Positions 12,466-22,779 of a stretch of 64,000 nucleotides of DNA are shown piece after piece. Within the stretch, counting starts at the first letter, position 1, and each line of letters opens with the position of its first letter. The DNA comes from Tamarix chinensis (Eukaryota > Streptophyta > Magnoliopsida > Caryophyllales > Tamaricaceae): assembly GCA_030549775.1 (NCBI GenBank), contig CM060172.1:126717122-126781121 (forward strand), read 5' to 3'. The notes under the pieces were generated by a model. It saw nothing but the letters and a program-made list of their open reading frames with translations. It had not been told where the DNA came from and did not search any database. The position numbers and the translations under genes were made by a program.

Positions 12466-13540
12466 ACCTTGAGTTGGAGGATGTAGGTGGAACTGGCGGT
12501 GGTTCCCGGAGGTGGCCGAAAAATGGATCTAAGAGAGGTAAAAATGAAGAAAAAGAGGGAAGGGGAAAGGAGAAAAATAAAATAAGCTTATGGTTCGGTG
12601 GAGGATACTTAGTAGGAGATTTTGAGTGGTTTATAGGGTGGCAGAAGCGGCGTATGTGGCGGCGGGCGGTGGTTTAAGGTTTCGGGCTAAAGATTTTGGC
12701 GAGATGAGAAGCAAACTTTGCACGGTTATGGAGGCCCGTGCAAGAAAAATCGAAGTTTGAAAATGGTATGGTTAGCTAGAGGGAATTGCAACGAAGAATT
12801 TGAAATGTGGTGGTGGCGTTGAGGTTGGCTATCGGCGTCAGAATATGCGTCTGAAGTCACGGTGGTGGGCGATTCTCACTTAGGGTTTCGGGAAGGAAGA
12901 AGTCTCGAAAACACTCACAACCAGGCTATATATAGATTTTAGATGGGTTATTAGGGTTTTGGGGGTCGCGTGGATGATATTTATTGCTAGGGTTTTGGTG
13001 GCCGGTGACAGAAATCGGCCGGCATAAGTTTGGGTCGGGGTCGAACTTTCGCGAAGCCAGAGAGAGAGAATGAGCGAGAGTTAGGGGTAATTGGTTATTC
13101 CAAGCTAATGTGCGAGCCGGGAGGAAGAAAAAGAGAGGTGACTCGGCCGGTCAGAGCTCTCGTAGTCGGTGCCGCCATTTTCGGCGGGGAGTTGCAGGCT
13201 GCGTCGACGGTATCGGGGTTGGGGTGCAAAGCTGGGAAAGAAGAAAAGGAAAGGACCGGCGGTCCAGAAGAAAGAAGAGAAAAGAAAGGAAGACGGGCGA
13301 ACCGGCGCGACGGGGAAATTTACTAAACGAGACGACGCGTTTTGAGTGAAGAAAAGAAGAAACGCGGCGCTTCGAGAGGGGCGACGGGTTCCTGGCGCGG
13401 CTGGGCCGAAGAAGGAAGAAGGAGAAGAAGACTGGGCAGCGAGCCGGCCCAGTTCGGGTGAAGAATGAAAATGAAAAAGAAAGAAGAAGAAAAAGAAAGA
13501 AAAAGGAAAGAAAAGGAAAAAGGAGGAGAAAGAAACAATT
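12466..13540 (+). other. G-rich, CG-containing zone of family A copy 1
   Basis: This is one of the few GC-rich stretches in the window, with repeated GGCGGTGG, GGCCGG and GAAGAAGAAA-type runs. It corresponds to 60270-61270 in copy 3 and to 41930-43030 (complement) in copy 2. Frames at 12474-12677, 13030-13349 and 13323-13538 are low-complexity R/G/K/E- or S/F-rich and are not conserved in frame between copies, so I do not call genes. Confidence 0.7.
12927..12935 (+). promoter_or_regulatory. Putative LTR TATA box
   Basis: TATATATAG follows CCAGGC within the G-rich zone, 1033 bp from the LTR end. Equivalent AGGCTATTTATAAG is at 60737-60746 in copy 3 and GGTATTTATAGG (complement of 42430-42441) in copy 2, at similar distances from the LTR end. 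Confidence 0.55.
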
Positions 13541-13973
13541 ATGTTGGGTATTTAAATAAATTAGAATATTTGGGGTATTTAAAAATAATAATATTTGAAT
13601 AAAATAATATTTAAATCCCTTTTTAGGCTAAATTAGGATTTTTAAAAGATTTTCTATAATTTTCATTTTAATTTGCAAAACACCTTAAATTTCTCCAATT
13701 AATTTATTTATAATATCATTATTAATTTAAAACTATTTTCTCATTCTTATTTCAATTAAAATGATTTATTTAATTAATTTCTAAAATAAAATCCTTATCT
13801 AGTTAAAATACCAAAATTCCACCTAATTAGAACACTTATAAATTATTCTAGATTTTCCCTAATTAATTCTCTTTTTATTTTAATAAAAATAATTTATTAA
13901 ATTAAATCTTTCTAATAAAATGTCATTTAAATATACTTTATAAAATTAGAAATTTTCGGGACATTTCAAAATA

Positions 13974-14585
13974 CCCAACCAATGGATATATATGCAATTA
14001 TTGTTTTTTTAATAATAAAAGTGCAATAGTTATAAAAACAAATACTCTGTAGACACCTATCCTTTTACACAATAGTTTTTACACCACATTTCTTATTTTT
14101 CTCAACATCAAATTATTGAATTATCTCCAAATATATTCATCATCTTTATTTTCCTCCTTAATTTTTATTTTATAAAAATGTATCCTACTCAGTTAATTTA
14201 TTTTTTAATATTTTAGATACTTAAAATAATTTAAATTCAAGTGAGATTCCTAACCTAAATATCTAAAATCCACAAAAATAAATAGAATATATAAAATTAT
14301 CATTATCCTCTAAATCTAAAATTTCTAAATTTTCAATGTCCACAAAACTTCAATTTTTAAAGTATGCAATATAATCAAAATTTCAAAAATCGATCCTTTT
14401 TAATTAAATAAGGCACATTGTTCTAACTCATTCAGTTAAAGTCTTGTATTCTCCTGACCCCCAAATACCACACTTCCATACGTACCAGCTACAAATAATT
14501 AATATTTTCCACAACATTTGGAGGTGTCAGAGCAATATGTTTTCAATTCCCAACTATTATATCTATGAGTGAATTTGATTTTCTA
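13974..14585. other. Gene-free AT-rich spacer
   Basis: Sequence between the copy 1 target duplication and the Harbinger remnant. No gene or clear repeat boundary seen. Confidence 0.5.
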
Positions 14586-14589
14586 GAAT

Positions 14590-15470
14590 ATTCCACCTAA
14601 AGTGAAGTTGAAGATGACACTCGAGTTGAATTTTCAAATGCACTTGAAAGCCAAGTGTATGGTAAATGGAAGAATAAGTCTTTTCTAGTGGATGGATACA
14701 TTATTTAAAGGATGAGAATCAAGGAAACAAGTAGAAATGTAAGGACATTTTGAAATAAGTGATGTCATACTTTGAAAAATATCATAGTGGATAACCAAAA
14801 ATATTTGTAAAGACAGTGGTGAATTTATTTCATTTTATTAATAAAAATATTAATTGTTTTACTAGTTGTTATAGTTACATATGTCAACATAATTAAACTA
14901 GTGCCAATGAGATAGATGTAATCAGAGACACACATCACAAATATAGAATGAGATATAATTGCCCATTTAGTACCTGACATTTATGATGACTTATAAGGAA
15001 CCATGAAAAATAAACGGTAATGAATGAGGGTACTGAGCAAGGTTCTACATCAAAATGTATAAAGGTTTCAAAGATAGGTTTATACACTAATTCATCTACC
15101 ACTTATGCGTTAGAGACTGAAAATTGAGAGATACAATCTATGGGCTAGAGAGAAACAAAACAAAAAGGACAAGGGGAAGGGGAAATTAAGTAGCCAGTCT
15201 GAAAATGGTGGTTCAAATATTGATGATCTTATGAAGCTCACATCAAAGAGGAATGCGATATTAGAGATAATGGTAGTATAATATCATTAGAAGGAGAAGG
15301 ACAAGGTTGAACTAAAACAATAAAAGGCTAAATAAATATAGATGAAGGAAAAATAATTTGATATGATTATAATTGGTTATGACACTAATATGACTGGCCA
15401 AGAGTGAGCAATTGATCAAATTTTCAAGGAGGCATATTTGAAAATGATGATGGAGAATATCTAGTTTAAC
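14590..15470 (+). pseudogene. PIF/Harbinger ORF1 (Myb/SANT-like accessory protein) remnant
   Basis: Frame-shifted plus-strand translation gives FLVDGYI, then KYLKTVVN-like sequence, then ICQHN...EIDVIRDTHHKYRMRYNCPF and, further on, SKRNAILEIM and AYLKMMMEN. This matches, piece by piece, the protein on the minus strand at 28508-29684 (FYSVDGYI, TVMNRF, ICQRN, EVDIIRDAHKEYRTRYNSPF, ARKQNAILEKM, MRKMMEN). ORF1 proteins of this kind assist the PIF/Harbinger transposase in DNA binding and nuclear import. Many stops and indels show it is dead. It lies just upstream of a transposase remnant in the same orientation, the usual two-gene layout. Confidence 0.8.
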
Positions 15471-15836
15471 CGTATTGTTTTAAAATTTTAATTATTTAAT
15501 ATTATTGTGATGTATTTTGTTGTGTAATGTTGTAGTTAAAATATTGTAATCTTTATCTTTATCTATGAATGTTATATATATTTTTTTCTTATTTTATTTT
15601 CTTTACACATATCTATCATTTATTTATGCCTCGATACACTTAAACTGAATAAGGTCAAGCGCTAATGTGTTGTTTGAATCCCTCACACATATATAATATT
15701 GTATTGTCTCCTTAATAAACTTAAATCTATCTTGCATATATATCCACAACCTACCTTCCTCTAAAAACAAAAGGAAAATATATAATAACTATCCTGACAT
15801 CTCAGTCAAATAATTCTCTATACCTCTCAACTAACA

Positions 15837-17040
15837 ATGTCAACCAATTCATCCTCTAATGACTCCATAACTCGTAAAGTGATATTAACTAGTGAAGCAA
15901 TGGATACTATATTTGAAGATGCTAATATCAAAATTAATAGGGCTAACCAAAGTAGAAGAAAGTGACAATTCTACATTGAATGGAGTTGTGAAGAAGGTCA
16001 TCAAATATTCTACAATGGCTATTTCTTTGATAACCCAACATATAACAAACCTTATTTTTGTTATAAATTTGGAATAAGAAGACATTTATTCCTTCGGGTT
16101 ATTGAAACTATTACTAATCATTGCCCGTATTTTCAAATGAGGTGTAATGTAAGTCATATAAATTGGATTTCTTCATCATAAAAATACATTGTAGCAATGC
16201 ACATGTGGACATATGGAACTCCTACTGATTGAATGAATGAATATGTGTATATTGGATAATCAACAACTCTTGGCTGACTAAGGTATTTAGTTTGGGTTGT
16301 GAATGAGTTATTTATCTCTCAATATTTAAGAAGATTCAATGCTAATGACATCCAACACCTCTTTGAAATGGGTAAAAGATGCAACGTTCTTAGTATGATG
16401 ATAATTAATGATTGTATGTATTAGGAGTGAAAGAAATGTCTCATCGTATGAAATGTTAGTTTTATCGTGGGGACCATGATTTCCTATTAATCATGATAGA
16501 GGTTTTTACATTATAAGATCTTTATATGTAACATTCATTTTTTGGATGTTCTAGATCAAATAAAGATCTTAATGTTGTTGTGCATTCACTAGTATTTAAT
16601 GAAATTTATGAAGGGCAGGTTCCATAAGTTCATTATATAGCGAATAACATATTATATCATATAAGATATTCTCTATCATATGACATATATCCGAAATGGC
16701 TAACATTCGTCTAAACCATACAACTTTTTCAAGGACCAAAGATAAAATTGTTCATGGAGCACTAGGAATCTACCCAAAAAAAGATGTTGAGAGTGTATTT
16801 GAAGTGCTACAAGGACATTTGCAATCATTCATAGTCCATCACGCATTTGGGAAAATGAGACCATAAATTGGAAAATATATGTATGTATCATATTACATAA
16901 TATGATTGTTGATGATGAAAGATATAAATATTTAGATAACTTTCCTCTGGATATTTTTGACAACAATAATAATGATGTACCACCTCCTACGGTTAATTGT
17001 GACCCGATAACAAAAAAAATTCATATATTGAAATAATTAC
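15837..17040 (+). pseudogene. PIF/Harbinger DDE transposase remnant (ORF2)
   Basis: Shifting frames on the plus strand gives RRHLFLRVIE...CPYFQMRCN, then AMHMWTYGTPTD-MNEYVYIG-ST, LRRFNANDIQHL, and toward the end YPKWLTFV, YPKKDVESVFEVLQ, and DDERYKYLDN. These are the conserved blocks of plant Harbinger transposases ('LFLRIV', 'YGTPAD..DEY..IGESTA', 'LRRP...DI..LL', 'DGIYPEW.TFV', 'RKDVERAFGVLQ', 'ILHNMIVEDERD') in the right order. Stops and frameshifts throughout make it a pseudogene. Catalytic DDE residues cannot be verified from the broken frames. Terminal inverted repeats were not located with confidence. Confidence 0.85.
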
Positions 17041-19270
17041 TTAAGTTACAAATTATGTTTCATCCCATCTACTTCAATATGATTTGGTGGAATACACGTG
17101 GAAATTTTTTGCCGATGATAAGAGTTTGTACTCGTATAGGTTTATATGTTATAATATTTGTGTACGGTGTATTCATTTATGTTATATTATTGTCTATTAT
17201 TGTGTCAAACAAGATACAACTATCATTAAGGTAATATGTTGTATTTTTATTTTCCTTGTAATATTTAGGTAACATTAAAACATATTTTTAGCTTTATATA
17301 TTTCATTAATTATTACTGTCATATTATAAAAACTAAAATAAATTACAACATACTATTTTAAAAGTTATTCAAATCATAAATATTTTTTAACAATCATAAA
17401 AATTCAAAATACCATTAAAATAATTTATAAACTTATATTTAAGTAAAATTGATTGTACTATAAAATTATTAGTTGGTATTTATAAACTAAAATAAATTAA
17501 AGATTACATAATGTAAAGTGTAAATGATTGGTGATGTAATTGATTAAATGATGCAGGAGCATTTCAGGACTTTGAAAATTGATTTATGAATTATGTTGGA
17601 AAGAAGCAAGAGTTAAAATCTGAAGAAAATGGTTTACCTTATAATATGTATTTCATTGGAAAAATTACCAAATCACGAGTTTAAAACATTTTTTGGATTT
17701 TAATTTGGAGTTTTCTATATAAAGTTATGTTCATTTTACCAAACAATAGGCATGTTTAATTTTTATGTAAGGGCGGATAAGGCTTGTGTGTGAAGTTCAA
17801 TTTTTATGTAGGAACGGATAAGGCTTGTGTGTGGATTAGCATGATATGGAGGCCATAATATTTTCATATTTATTAATTTAATTGTTATTCTAAATTTTTT
17901 GTTAATATATTAATTTGTTGGTTAGTTTGCTAAAGTATTAAGAAGTTAAATAGGAGTTATCTTTTATCTTATGATATGCTTTATCTTATTAATATTTTGT
18001 TGGAACTTAATTGAGTTAGATATTATTCACAATTACTATATACATAAATAGTATTGTGAATATTAATTTTGTCATTAAGAAGTTTAATATTATTTAGTTA
18101 ATTATCTTATTAGTGAGAAGGTTAACGTTAGCATATAAATATCTCATGTAAGCTCACATTATTTTCTCATTGTGGAATTTGAATTTTAATAAAACATATT
18201 ATCTTTATAAGTGCTCTTTTATTTTATCAATTCTATGTGAGTGATAAATTAAGAAACTCTCTGTATTAATTCTATGCAAGTTGATAAAATAGTTATCTAG
18301 TGAAGTATGTGTTTTTCATTAGAGATTATTTGAGAGTTATTTGTATGAGGTTTTCAAAGCTAGTTTGAATATTACATAATTTAATCCTTCATCCATATCA
18401 AATCATCATCTTTTTATCATCATAAAACCATATAAAATAAGTTATTTATGAGACTATCACATCCAAAACACATCATAAAAGTAGTTTGGAGTTATGAATT
18501 TAGTGTAGCCGATGTAGAGTAGAGAATTAAATTTGGTTTAAATTAATTAAAATAAGAAAGATGATAGAGATAGTAATTGGGTGTTGTAAATTTAGCTAAC
18601 CAACGTTTATCAATTAAGAAACAAATGTTTAAAGTTTGTGTCAGTTAAGGAAGAGGTGTTTTTGAGTTCATAGTAGCGAAATAAATGTTTGCAACATGTT
18701 CCAATTAAGGAAGTTTTATATAAAATATTATTATTATTGTATAAATACAATAATTAACAATAAACTAGTATAATATACTATTATTATATAATTTATTTAA
18801 TGTTTTAATAAATATGTATAGTTTTCTTTATTATTTAAATTTATCTTTTCATTTCTAATAAAATAAAACAAAACGTCGAGCCTTTCATTCTCCTCCTATT
18901 GTCTCCCTCTTCCCAATCCCAGATCATCTCATATCCCCTCGTTACTAGCTTACTGCCACCATCACCAAAGTGTCATTATCGTTCATCATGGTAACAAGCA
19001 TTGAAATTACTAGTAATTTATTATATTCATTTGTATATTGTTCAACTTTGATTATCCCACAATGATAATCTTTCATCATTTAAATCATCACCAATAATTT
19101 CTAGCAATAATAAGATACTATTTTGATTTATGCAACTTTAATATCCCCAGCAATAATCATTGATAATTATCGATTATCTCTTTGACCTCTTTAGGAAATT
19201 TGTTCAATTTTAATTTGTTTGGTGATGATAATTATTTCCAATCAAATCGTTGCATATTTTAGGGGTGAAA
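17041..19270. other. Gene-free AT-rich DNA with a short tandem duplication
   Basis: No coding region supported. At about 17757-17836 a phrase containing AATTTTTATGTARG and CGGATAAGGCTTGTGTGTG is repeated in tandem with small differences. A short CT-rich, higher-GC patch lies near 18890-18970. Confidence 0.55.
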
Positions 19271-19561
19271 TGTAATACCCTAAATTGAGCGGAGTGTTAT
19301 ATGGATTGATCTGGCTACTTATATCAACATGGTATACCATCCTTTTGGTAATTCGGTCCTAAGAACTCCATAGTTAAGCATGCTAACCGTGGAACAATTT
19401 TTAGGATGGGTGACCCTCCTAGGAAGTTTTGGAAATTTTCTAATAATTTCTCAAGAAGTGCGTGATGACAAATGACTTGTGTTTATCTGTGGAGTTAGCC
19501 GATAAATCCAAAAGCCCTCCAAGATAACCCCTATATGGTCATATCAACTCGGGGTGTTACA
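19271..19561 (+). mobile_element. Cassandra-type TRIM solo LTR (291 bp)
   Basis: The block begins TGTAATACCC and ends GGGGTGTTACA, the termini expected of Cassandra LTRs, and carries a 5S rRNA-like core. Length fits the family (LTRs of about 240-350 bp). Flanking pentamers are TGAAA (19266-19270) and CAAAA (19562-19566), matching at three of five positions with two transitions, so a decayed target duplication is possible. No second LTR is seen within 1 kb on either side, so it is probably a solo LTR. Cassandra elements are non-coding retrotransposons mobilised in trans. Confidence 0.8.
19331..19433 (+). pseudogene. 5S rRNA-derived core of the Cassandra LTR
   Basis: The sequence aligns by eye with plant 5S rRNA: AGAACTCCATAGTTAAGCATG (about 19361-19381) matches the 5S segment that includes the A box, and TTTAGGATGGGTGACCCTCC (about 19410-19429) matches the C box, followed by AGGAAG. 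These are the internal RNA polymerase III promoter elements. The region between (TAACCGTGGAACAATT) is diverged from functional 5S. It is an LTR component, not a 5S gene. Confidence 0.82.
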
Positions 19562-20385
19562 CAAAATATGGTCCTTTGACCTAACTCAAAACATCGAGAT
19601 TATTTTGGAATTAGCGTGGATTTAGAGAGATTCATACCAAATCAAGATTAAAAAGATTATGCACAATTGAGAGTTCGAACACAAAATATAACTATTCAGG
19701 AAAAAGTAGAGATCATAATTCGTACTCTTGTGTAATCACAAGATGATTATGTTTTTTAGGATGGCCGGTAGTTGGACTACCTTGTGTTGAGCTTGGGGGC
19801 TTGAGAGAGTGGATACCCAGAGATCTTATGTTGAGCTTTGCCCTATTGTAATTTTTATCTTTATTATATTTTAGTACTTTGAATTTACCCTATCCTATAC
19901 ATTCAAATATTTAGGGAACCCGCAGAGGTCTTGTTTTGTAAATATTTTCTCATAGTATCTACATATCATATCTTGCATGCACTATATTATTGTATTTGTA
20001 TCTCGTAGTATCCTATGTTAGGTGTGACGGTAACACCCTATTTTTTCAAGGTGTGTTTTGAATTTTTTTTTGTTCCAAAATATTTTAAAATAATTTTTTT
20101 GTTAGTGAAAGATAGGGGTGGTACAATACTTCCATGATGAAAGATGAAAAATCTGAATAAAGCTACACAGAGGAATACCTCAAGGGTAGATGGTTCTTCT
20201 AACAGTGGTGTTGTCACTCAAACCATTTACTACCAACAATACTTCCCAATCATATTCCTCCTTGGCTACTCCAAGGATTTTTTTTGATCCACTCACGGAT
20301 GATAGCTAGGGGACTCCCTCTCTACATTTGCTATAGAGAACTGCAAAGAAAACATAAATTGAAACTCTGTTAACATTATCACAAC
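19562..20385. other. Unassigned repeat-like DNA
   Basis: No coding region. A GGTAACACCC phrase at about 20028 could be another diverged LTR start. The DNA from about 20110 to 20385 occupies the place of the missing left part of the gypsy 5' LTR and does not resemble the corresponding part of the 3' LTR. Confidence 0.4.
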
Positions 20386-20647
20386 CTTGGTGAATCTATC
20401 TTCCTACTTTCTCTTCAATTGAGGATAAATCTTGATTAAATTTTAGGATTTATTCTATATAGAAATTATAGGTTTCTCTTTATAAATCTTTTGATCTTGG
20501 AGAATATCATACCCTTTCAATTGAAAGTTACATTTGAATCATCCAAAACATCAAGTTTGATCTTTCTTGGTCGACTTTGTTATTCTACAAGCTAAACATA
20601 AAGGTCCTACATTTGTGAAATATATTCATCCATTATCTTACACATCA
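20386..20647 (+). repeat. Right part of the gypsy 5' LTR
   Basis: From CTTGGTGAATCTATCTTCC to TTACACATCA this segment aligns with 30745-31010 almost without gaps, with scattered substitutions. Upstream of 20386 the similarity stops, so the left portion of this LTR is deleted or replaced. Confidence 0.85.
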
Positions 20648-20652
20648 ATTTT

Positions 20653-20664
20653 TGGTATCAAAGT
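20653..20664 (+). other. Primer-binding site, initiator-Met tRNA type
   Basis: TGGTATCAAAGT lies six bases after the 5' LTR end. It differs at two positions from the TGGTATCAGAGC used by most plant LTR retrotransposons. Confidence 0.75.
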
Positions 20665-21859
20665 ACAATTTTGATTCAACACAAGTGAATAAGGACACGA
20701 TTTGGAAAAGAATCAAGCAAACACATTTCCTTTGGCGTGAAAAAGAGGTTCTTGATGACTCTTACTTTGATTCTTTGAATCTTGATTACTTTTCTTGAAC
20801 TCTTGCATGCATGATATTAATGTTTGATGGTCGAATGTGTGATCATAATAGGATTTACAATGATATTGAAATGAATCTTGGAATTTGACATGTTAAGAAT
20901 TGAATCAAAGGTGGTGATTATATGCAATGTGTGTCGAATAGTTTGAATTATAAAAACATGTATATGTGCTACTTGTATGGAATTGATTTGATTCTACATG
21001 ATAGTTACTTGATTAGGATAACTTTGCATGTAGAATTAAATCCTTAGATAATCATTTAAATGCATGAAAACCGAATGGACTCTTAGACCCTAGTCGACAT
21101 TTATAGGTTTGAAAGTTAATTCAAATGTATGTTAGTGTATATGCATTTATAAGTGGAGTGTATTCCATCATTTGGACCGATTTTTTTGTGAAATACATAT
21201 ATCTAATACATATGTTATATTGTTTCGAATCTTCATAAGGCATATTGCATGTTAGAACACATAATACATGCATAAACGTAGTTAGAAAGTATCGAATGTT
21301 AGCTGTTGAATTTTGTTGAATTCTATGCCAAGAATTTGGTAAGAAACGTGTAAGGTGTTTTGATTTGTTTTTTTATGTGATAATATTTATTTTTGGTTGT
21401 GTGTTTGATTCATTGGAATAAAAAAATTATGTAAGAGCCAACTTGAAGAACCGAAGGAAGACCTTGAGTGATCTGGGTTCTAACCGAGCCCTAAGGGTTA
21501 CTAATTGTTTGTTAAAGCATGTTAGCAAGTTTATTAATATGGAGAGAGAACTGAATGTTCAAGACATTTTTAGGTAATTAAAAAGCTCTCAATCAATTTG
21601 GCAGCAACTAATTCTCAACTTCAAAAACTTTCTTCCATGCAAACTCAACTACAAAGGATGGAGTCTCACGTTGTTGACTAAGATTTGGTGTACAAATTGC
21701 AAGAACAAAATGAGTTTTTGGAGATCGAATGGGGAGTGCTGCAAAGTCCATCCATATAATAAGCTAAAGGTATTTAAACTCATGATTTTAGTATGAAGAA
21801 GAGTCACAAGGTAGTGGAGGTAATAGAAGGAGCTATGATCATCAATCAAGGCATCATTA

Positions 21860-22640
21860 TAAAGAAGATAAAGGTATTAAACTCAATATTCCTAAGTTTT
21901 ATGGTAAACTTGATGTTGAGTTATTTCTTGAATGGTTACATGAGGTAGAGGCTATTTTTTTATTCAAGGACTATCATGATGAGCAAAAGTGTAAATTAGC
22001 TACCCTTAACTTTAATAAGTTTGCTAGGATGTGGTATGATAACTTGAAGAGAACTAGAGAAAGAGAAGGTAAGTCTAAAATTAAATCTTGGGATAAGCTT
22101 AAGAAACATTTGAGAATAAAATTTATACCTAAAGAGTATGAACAAGAAAATTACATTATATTGACTACTCTTAGACAAGGACTTTTAAATATTGAAGAAT
22201 ATGTTAGGGAATTCAAGAGGTTAGCGCTTATATGTGATATCCATGAGAGGAATGAACAAGTATGTGCTAAATTTCTAGATGTCCTTAACATGATGATTCA
22301 AGATAAAGTTGAAACTAGTCAATATGATTCTCTTGATGATATGATTAAGATATCTTTGAGATTTTAAAAATAAATCAAATCTACTAAGCCTCATGCCAAG
22401 TACAATACTTCCACTACAAAGTACTACTCAAGTAATCAAGCTACTAAGTACGGAACGGGTACCTCAAGCTCTACAAATGTAGATAAGAAAAAAGGGATTA
22501 ACAGAGAGGAGAAGGGTAAGGACAAGTTCAATGAAATCTCTACAAAGCAATACTTTAAGTGTCAGTGATTTGGACATTTCATTAGAGAATGTCCCAATCA
22601 AAGAGTATTATCTATACAAGAGATTGAAACTATGGAGAAT
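21860..22640 (+). pseudogene. gypsy gag (capsid-like domain and broken zinc knuckle)
   Basis: Readable sequence includes IPKFYGKLDVELFLEWL...EAIF, then ARMWYDNLKRTRE...SWDKLKKHLRIKFIP and YVREFKRLALICDI (22029-22367 open), the retrotrans_gag capsid-like fold that packages element RNA. At 22550-22600 the zinc knuckle reads KCQ-FGHFIRECPNQR. An in-frame TGA follows the Q, and the first cysteine of the C-x2-C-x4-H-x4-C box appears as tyrosine. Gag is therefore non-functional. It precedes the protease in the same orientation. Confidence 0.85.
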
Positions 22641-22779
22641 TGTGATGAAGATATTAAGTTCAATCAAATGAATAAATTTTAATTGAGTCAGAGGATGAAG
22701 GAAATGCTTATTATGTGCTTCAAAGAGCACTTCAAGTGCAATCTAATGAGTAACCTAATCAACGAGAGAATATATTCAA

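Larger units (their letters stand above)
9663..13968 (+). mobile_element. Family A solo LTR, copy 1 (4306 bp, complete)
   Basis: The block starts TGTAACACCCC and ends GGGACATTTCA, with a perfect 5-bp target duplication AAATA on both sides. No second LTR, primer site or internal coding region is present, so this is a solo LTR left by recombination. Modules in order: start region with ACCGCCACACCTAGTACCAG (9747-9766); a conserved stretch around 10000-10200; two minisatellite blocks (10387-10530, 10602-10730); CCATGCA/CCCTAA DNA (10800-11400); ACACCGGTCTTGG region (11590-11610); TAA-rich zone (11827-12400); GC/G-rich zone with a TATA box (12466-13540); AT-rich end. The start and end style resembles long LTRs of Ty3/gypsy elements, but lineage cannot be fixed without the internal region. 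Confidence 0.93.

Noticed and set aside
19331..19433. Functional 5S rRNA gene
   Set aside because: The middle is too diverged and it lies inside an LTR with Cassandra-type ends.
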